Positions 60,786-64,000 of a stretch of DNA of 64,000 nucleotides are shown piece by piece. The notes under the pieces are model-generated. The model worked only from the letters and a program-made list of their open reading frames with translations, searched no databases and was not told the DNA's origin. The position numbers and the translations under genes were made by a program. Within the stretch, counting starts at the first letter, position 1. Each line of letters starts with the position of its first letter. The DNA is from Mycobacterium sp. AZCC_0083 (GTDB taxonomy: Bacteria > Actinomycetota > Actinomycetes > Mycobacteriales > Mycobacteriaceae): positions 186,001 to 250,000 of the forward strand of contig NZ_JACHGP010000005.1 in NCBI RefSeq assembly GCF_014202335.1. Reading direction: 5' to 3'.

Positions 60786-62033
60786 GTGTCCCTCCCTCAC
60801 GAGCAGTCCCTCTCTCATGAGCAGTCGACGTTCGACGTCGACGCGATCCGCAGGTGCTTCCCTGCGCTCAGCACCGGCACCGCGTACTTCGACGGGCCCG
60901 GCGGCTCGCAGACGCCCACCGCCGTAGCCGACGCCATCCGCGACGCCATGCTTCGCCCGTTGGCGAACCGTGGGCACAACACCACCGCCGAACGCAATGC
61001 CGAAGAGATCGTCGTGCAATGCCGCCTCGCTCTCGGCGATCTGCTCAACGCCGATCCCGACGAGGTGATCTTCGGGCGGAGCATGACGGCGCTGACCTTC
61101 GATCTGTCGCGGACGCTGTCGGCACAGTGGAGTCCTGGCGACGAGATCGTCGTGACGCGCCTTGACCACGACGCCAACGTCCGGCCATGGGTGATCGCTG
61201 CCGCCAACGCGGGCGCCGTCGTCAGATGGGTGGACTTCGACCCAGAGACCTCCGAACTACCCGTGCAAAAGATCGAGGCGCAGCTCAGCGAGCGCACCCG
61301 CCTGGTCGCCGTCACCGCCGCGTCCAACCTGATCGGCACGATGCCCGATGTCCGCACCATCGCGGCGCGCGCCCATGCCGCCGGAGCACTGCTGTACGTC
61401 GACGGCGTGCACTACACCGCCCACAGCACAGTCGACTTCCGGGATCTCGGCGCCGACTTCTTCGCCTGTTCGCCGTACAAGTTCCTTGGCCCGCACTGTG
61501 GTGTGGTCGTGGGCAAACGCGACCTTCTCGCCGAGTTGCGGCCCGGCAAGCTGTTGCCGGCCACCGACCGGGTGCCCGAGCGATTCGAACTCGGCACGCT
61601 GCCCTACGAGCTGATGGCGGGCACCACCGCGGCCGTCGACTTCCTCGCGGGCATGACGAGTGCGCCGGGGAGTCGCCGAGCGCGGCTGGTCGCGGCCATG
61701 AGTGCCCTCGAGCACCACGAGGACGCGCTGCGTCAGCGGATCGAGGCCGGCCTGCGACAGCTGCCCGCGGTGACCATCCACTCGCGCGCTGCGCGGCGGA
61801 CACCGACGTTGCTCATCACCGTCGCCGGACACGACTCCGCAGCGATCAGCGGGGCGCTTGCGCAGCACGACATCAACGCGCCCGCTGGTTCGTTCTACGC
61901 CTACGAGGCATCGAGATTCCTCGGGCTTGGCGAGGCCGGTGGCGTGCGGATCGGCTTGGCGCCCTACAACTCCGCGGACGACGTCGATCTGCTGATACGC
62001 GTACTTGCCTCGATTCTCAAGCACGTCGTCTGA
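60786..62033 (+). CDS. Cysteine-desulfurase-like PLP enzyme (class V aminotransferase, VC1184 type)
   Basis: PLP-dependent protein of 415 residues. The Schiff-base lysine is in ACSPYKFLGPHCG, and cofactor contacts include YVDGVHYTAHS. Family TIGR01976-like proteins look like cysteine desulfurases but lack the mobile-loop cysteine; here the corresponding C-terminal region (YAYEASRFLGLGEAGGVRIGLAPYN) has none. Reaction unknown. GTG start at 60786. Confidence 0.87.
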   Translation: MSLPHEQSLSHEQSTFDVDAIRRCFPALSTGTAYFDGPGGSQTPTAVADAIRDAMLRPLANRGHNTTAERNAEEIVVQCRLALGDLLNADPDEVIFGRSMTALTFDLSRTLSAQWSPGDEIVVTRLDHDANVRPWVIAAANAGAVVRWVDFDPETSELPVQKIEAQLSERTRLVAVTAASNLIGTMPDVRTIAARAHAAGALLYVDGVHYTAHSTVDFRDLGADFFACSPYKFLGPHCGVVVGKRDLLAELRPGKLLPATDRVPERFELGTLPYELMAGTTAAVDFLAGMTSAPGSRRARLVAAMSALEHHEDALRQRIEAGLRQLPAVTIHSRAARRTPTLLITVAGHDSAAISGALAQHDINAPAGSFYAYEASRFLGLGEAGGVRIGLAPYNSADDVDLLIRVLASILKHVV

Positions 62034-62275
62034 CATACATAGCCTGGGATATATAGGTATCCACTAGATGCCGAGTTGTCGGCAGCCTGCTCGAGCGAAC
62101 TGCTCACAGGCGAAATCAACTGTCCAACAATGGTTTTCATCTCATATGCATTGGGCGCACCTTGTGGCAGCCGAACAGACTGGGACGTTGCGCGACCAGC
62201 GCAGACCACGCGAACACCAACGACGGCCAAGTTATTCCTGTGAATTGACTGTCCCACGCACTGAGTACGCTCCGA

Positions 62276-62310
62276 TTGCCACTACATAGGGTGGGTGATA
62301 TAGATACGGA
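62276..62310 (+). promoter_or_regulatory. Promoter of the MarR-mmpS-mmpL operon, leaderless
   Basis: TTGCCA (62276-62281), a 17-bp spacer, and TATAGAT (62299-62305) form a good sigma-A promoter. The start site would fall at about 62311, exactly the GTG start, so the transcript is probably leaderless. GGATA (62047-62051) and TATCC (62058-62062) upstream share a GATATA element with the -10 region and might be a regulator site. Confidence 0.6.
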
Positions 62311-62817
62311 GTGGGAAATCCGCCTGGCGACGAAGACGCCTTCGACTACGTCGGCGAGTTTCTCGATCAGGCCTTGGACCTGACCGCGCGGTTTCTCAGC
62401 GATCGCGCCGAGTTGAGTGCGTCCGCTGCGTTCGTGCTGAACCGGGTGTGCCGCGAAGGCCCCGTTCGACTAACGACGCTGGCAGCCAAGGAAGCGGTCA
62501 GCCAACCCTCGATGACCCAGCTGATCCAGAGACTGGAGCGCCTGGGCTTCGTGACCAGGCTCCCCGACCCCGACGACGGGCGCGCCACCCTCATCGGCGT
62601 GACGCCACACGGTCAGACGATGCTCGACGATCGGAAGCGCGTCCGTCGGGCACGCCTTGCGGTCTTGATGACGACGCTGACACCGGACGAGTCATGCGCG
62701 CTGCAGGTTTCGGCGCGGGTCGCATATCCCGTGCTGTGTCAGCTCGCCGAAAATGCAGACTGTTCGCCGGAAGATCTTGCGACGCAGCCAGAAGATCAGC
62801 GAGAGGTATGCGAGTGA
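62311..62817 (+). CDS. MarR family regulator of the mmpS-mmpL operon
   Basis: MarR winged-helix protein of 168 residues (VRLTTLAAKEAVSQPSMTQLIQRLERLGFVTRLPDPDDGRATLIGVTPHG). It lies directly upstream of and overlaps mmpS, so it probably represses the export genes and its own promoter. The sequence is a classical MarR and does not resemble Rv0678. GTG start, apparently leaderless. Confidence 0.88.
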   Translation: MGNPPGDEDAFDYVGEFLDQALDLTARFLSDRAELSASAAFVLNRVCREGPVRLTTLAAKEAVSQPSMTQLIQRLERLGFVTRLPDPDDGRATLIGVTPHGQTMLDDRKRVRRARLAVLMTTLTPDESCALQVSARVAYPVLCQLAENADCSPEDLATQPEDQREVCE

Positions 62818-63254
62818 GAAGTATTCCAGTAGGTCGCTGGCTGAAGAAGATATGGATCCCGTTGGTTCTCATCGTCGTACTGGCGATCTCGGGCCTCGTC
62901 GTTTCCCGTCTGCACAAGATGTTCGCGTCCCAGGATCTCAATGCCAACGCCGGTTCGGGCATCGAGATCGTCCAGTTCAACCCGAAGGTCATGGTCTACG
63001 ACGTGTACGGCCCGCCGGGCAGCACCGCCCAAATTGGCTACTTCGACCCGGATGCCAACGTGCACTCGATCACTGCGACCCTGCCGTGGTCGGTCACCTT
63101 GTCGACGACGTTGCCGTCCGTCAGCGCAAGTCTCGTCGCGCGGAGCGACACTGATCAGATTGGATGCCGCGTCACCGTGAACGGAACCGTCCGTGAGGAG
63201 CAATCCGCCAATGGGGTCAACGCCCAGACGTACTGCCTGGTGAAGTCCGCATGA
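62808..63254 (+). CDS. MmpS family membrane-anchored transport accessory protein
   Basis: MmpS of 148 residues: one N-terminal membrane helix (WIPLVLIVVLAISGLVVS) and an extracytoplasmic beta-sandwich domain with NPKVMVYDVYGPPGSTAQIGYFD and the IGCRVTVNG ... YCLVKSA end typical of the family. It partners the MmpL transporter. ATG 62808 with GAGAGG overlaps the MarR end by 10 bp. Confidence 0.92.
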   Translation: MRVRSIPVGRWLKKIWIPLVLIVVLAISGLVVSRLHKMFASQDLNANAGSGIEIVQFNPKVMVYDVYGPPGSTAQIGYFDPDANVHSITATLPWSVTLSTTLPSVSASLVARSDTDQIGCRVTVNGTVREEQSANGVNAQTYCLVKSA

Positions 63255-64000
63255 CGCACGCGACCCCGCCGGCCGAGACCGACGAGCACCCCAAGCGCCC
63301 GTTCTTTCCACACATGCTGCGCATCCTTGCGCTGCCGATCGTCCTGTTTTGGGTGTTCGTCGCCGTCGTGGTGAACGTGACCGCCCCCCAACTCGAGACC
63401 GTTGGCGAACTCCATTCGGCCCCAATGGCTCCCGAAGACGCGCCTTCGATGAAGGCGATGAAGTTGATGGGCGGCAACTTCCACGAGTTCGACTCCAACA
63501 GCACGATCATGATCGTTATCGAGGGGCAGCAGCCCCTCGGTCCAGACGCGCACGACTACTACAACGAGATCATCCGCAAGCTGTATCAGGATCCCAAGCA
63601 CATCCAGCACATCCAGGATTTCTGGGGTGACACGCTGACGGCCGCCGGTGCGCAGAGCGCCGACGGCAAGGCCTCCTACGTGATGATCAACCTTGCCGGC
63701 GAGCAGGGCCAGACGTTGGCCAACGAAGGCGTCGACGCCGTGCGCAAGGTCATCGATGAAACGAAGGCCCCGCCGGGCGTGCAGGCCTACGTCGCAGGGC
63801 CGGCCGCGCTCACCAACGACTTGCACGTCATCGGCAACGCCAGCCTCGCCCAGATCACAGTGATAACCCTCGTCGCGATCGCGTTCATGCTGCTGGTCGT
63901 CTACCGCTCGATAGTGACCACGCTGATCCAGCTCTTCCTGACGTTTCTCGGGTTGCTGACCGCGCGCGGAGTTGTCTCGGTGCTGGCCACCCACGGCGCC
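63251..64000 (+). CDS. MmpL family RND transporter (5' part, cut by window edge)
   Basis: First 250 residues of a large RND-superfamily lipid/siderophore exporter. The first membrane helix (ILALPIVLFWVFVAVVVNVTAP) is followed by the large periplasmic porter domain, and TM2 starts near residue 210 (LAQITVITLVAIAFMLLVVYRS). The start ATG overlaps the mmpS stop. Cargo cannot be told; the operon layout MarR-MmpS-MmpL resembles siderophore and drug exporters. Confidence 0.92.
   Translation, partial: MTHATPPAETDEHPKRPFFPHMLRILALPIVLFWVFVAVVVNVTAPQLETVGELHSAPMAPEDAPSMKAMKLMGGNFHEFDSNSTIMIVIEGQQPLGPDAHDYYNEIIRKLYQDPKHIQHIQDFWGDTLTAAGAQSADGKASYVMINLAGEQGQTLANEGVDAVRKVIDETKAPPGVQAYVAGPAALTNDLHVIGNASLAQITVITLVAIAFMLLVVYRSIVTTLIQLFLTFLGLLTARGVVSVLATHGA

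Noticed and set aside
60786..62033. Cysteine desulfurase of an Fe-S assembly system
   Set aside because: The C-terminal loop lacks the catalytic cysteine and no suf or isc partner is adjacent.
62311..62817. Orthologue of Rv0678 controlling mmpS5-mmpL5
   Set aside because: The operon order is similar, but the protein is a standard MarR with a DPDDGRAT wing and does not look like the Rv0678 sequence as I recall it.
1..64000. CRISPR array, rRNA or tRNA genes
   Set aside because: No regularly spaced repeats and no recognisable tRNA cloverleaf or rRNA segment were seen by eye; a covariance-model search would settle tRNAs and small RNAs.

Overview
The window looks like a mycobacterial chromosome, probably a fast-growing environmental Mycolicibacterium-type species. 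The basis is high G+C, frequent GTG and leaderless starts, an MmpS/MmpL pair, a DUF5313-like membrane protein, twin-arginine and lipobox-bearing secreted proteins, an Ami1-like peptidoglycan amidase, and dense FadD/FadE/FadA-type lipid genes. I saw no rRNA, tRNA, CRISPR array, insertion sequence, integrase or phage gene. The right edge cuts an mmpL gene.

Region 1 (about 1-19.4 kb) is a catabolic regulon. It holds an aldehyde dehydrogenase, a GMC oxidoreductase, an amidohydrolase, three acyl-CoA dehydrogenases (two as an overlapping pair), a ferredoxin-P450 pair, two acyl-CoA synthetases, an enoyl-CoA hydratase, an SDR, a thiolase, a degenerate beta-lactamase-like protein and an APH-fold kinase of the LvaA/ACAD11 type. 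The transcription units are punctuated by six copies of a 16-bp palindrome close to ACTATACATGTATAGT, and a TetR gene sits in the middle. The plausible logic is P450 hydroxylation, oxidation to an acid, CoA activation and beta-oxidation, with a possible 4-hydroxyacyl-CoA phosphorylation branch. The substrate cannot be read from the sequence.

Region 2 (19.4-25.8 kb) is housekeeping and stress: a gene-poor stretch, an N-acetylmuramoyl-L-alanine amidase, a metal ABC transporter, a MerR regulator divergent from a methyltransferase, and a RidA protein.

Region 3 (25.83-38.02 kb) is the most striking. A self-contained sugar-acid catabolic island holds a DeoR regulator, a fused DUF1537 kinase/PdxA-type dehydrogenase, an SDR, a cytosolic sialidase-fold protein, a complete Dpp-type ABC importer, an aldo/keto reductase and an HpcH/HpaI aldolase. 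It is bracketed by 27-bp perfect direct repeats that duplicate the 3' end of prpB, and its two control regions share five copies of a DeoR-like operator with the same 31-bp spacing in each.

Region 4 (38-44.3 kb) has prpB, prpD and a GntR regulator divergent from a tripartite tricarboxylate transporter (tctCBA). No methylcitrate synthase gene is present, which suggests uptake of an external tricarboxylate such as 2-methylcitrate.

Region 5 (44.3-64 kb) is mixed: two SnoaL-like exported proteins with a LysR regulator, an alpha/beta hydrolase lipoprotein, a histone-deacetylase-family amidohydrolase, YggT, small secreted proteins, an APC permease divergent from a ROK regulator-nagB pair, a type II NADH dehydrogenase with a PHP phosphoesterase, a nitroreductase/2-hydroxyacid dehydrogenase pair, a polar amino acid ABC transporter, a MarR gene with an OhrR-like cysteine, a cysteine-desulfurase-like protein, and a MarR-MmpS-MmpL export operon.
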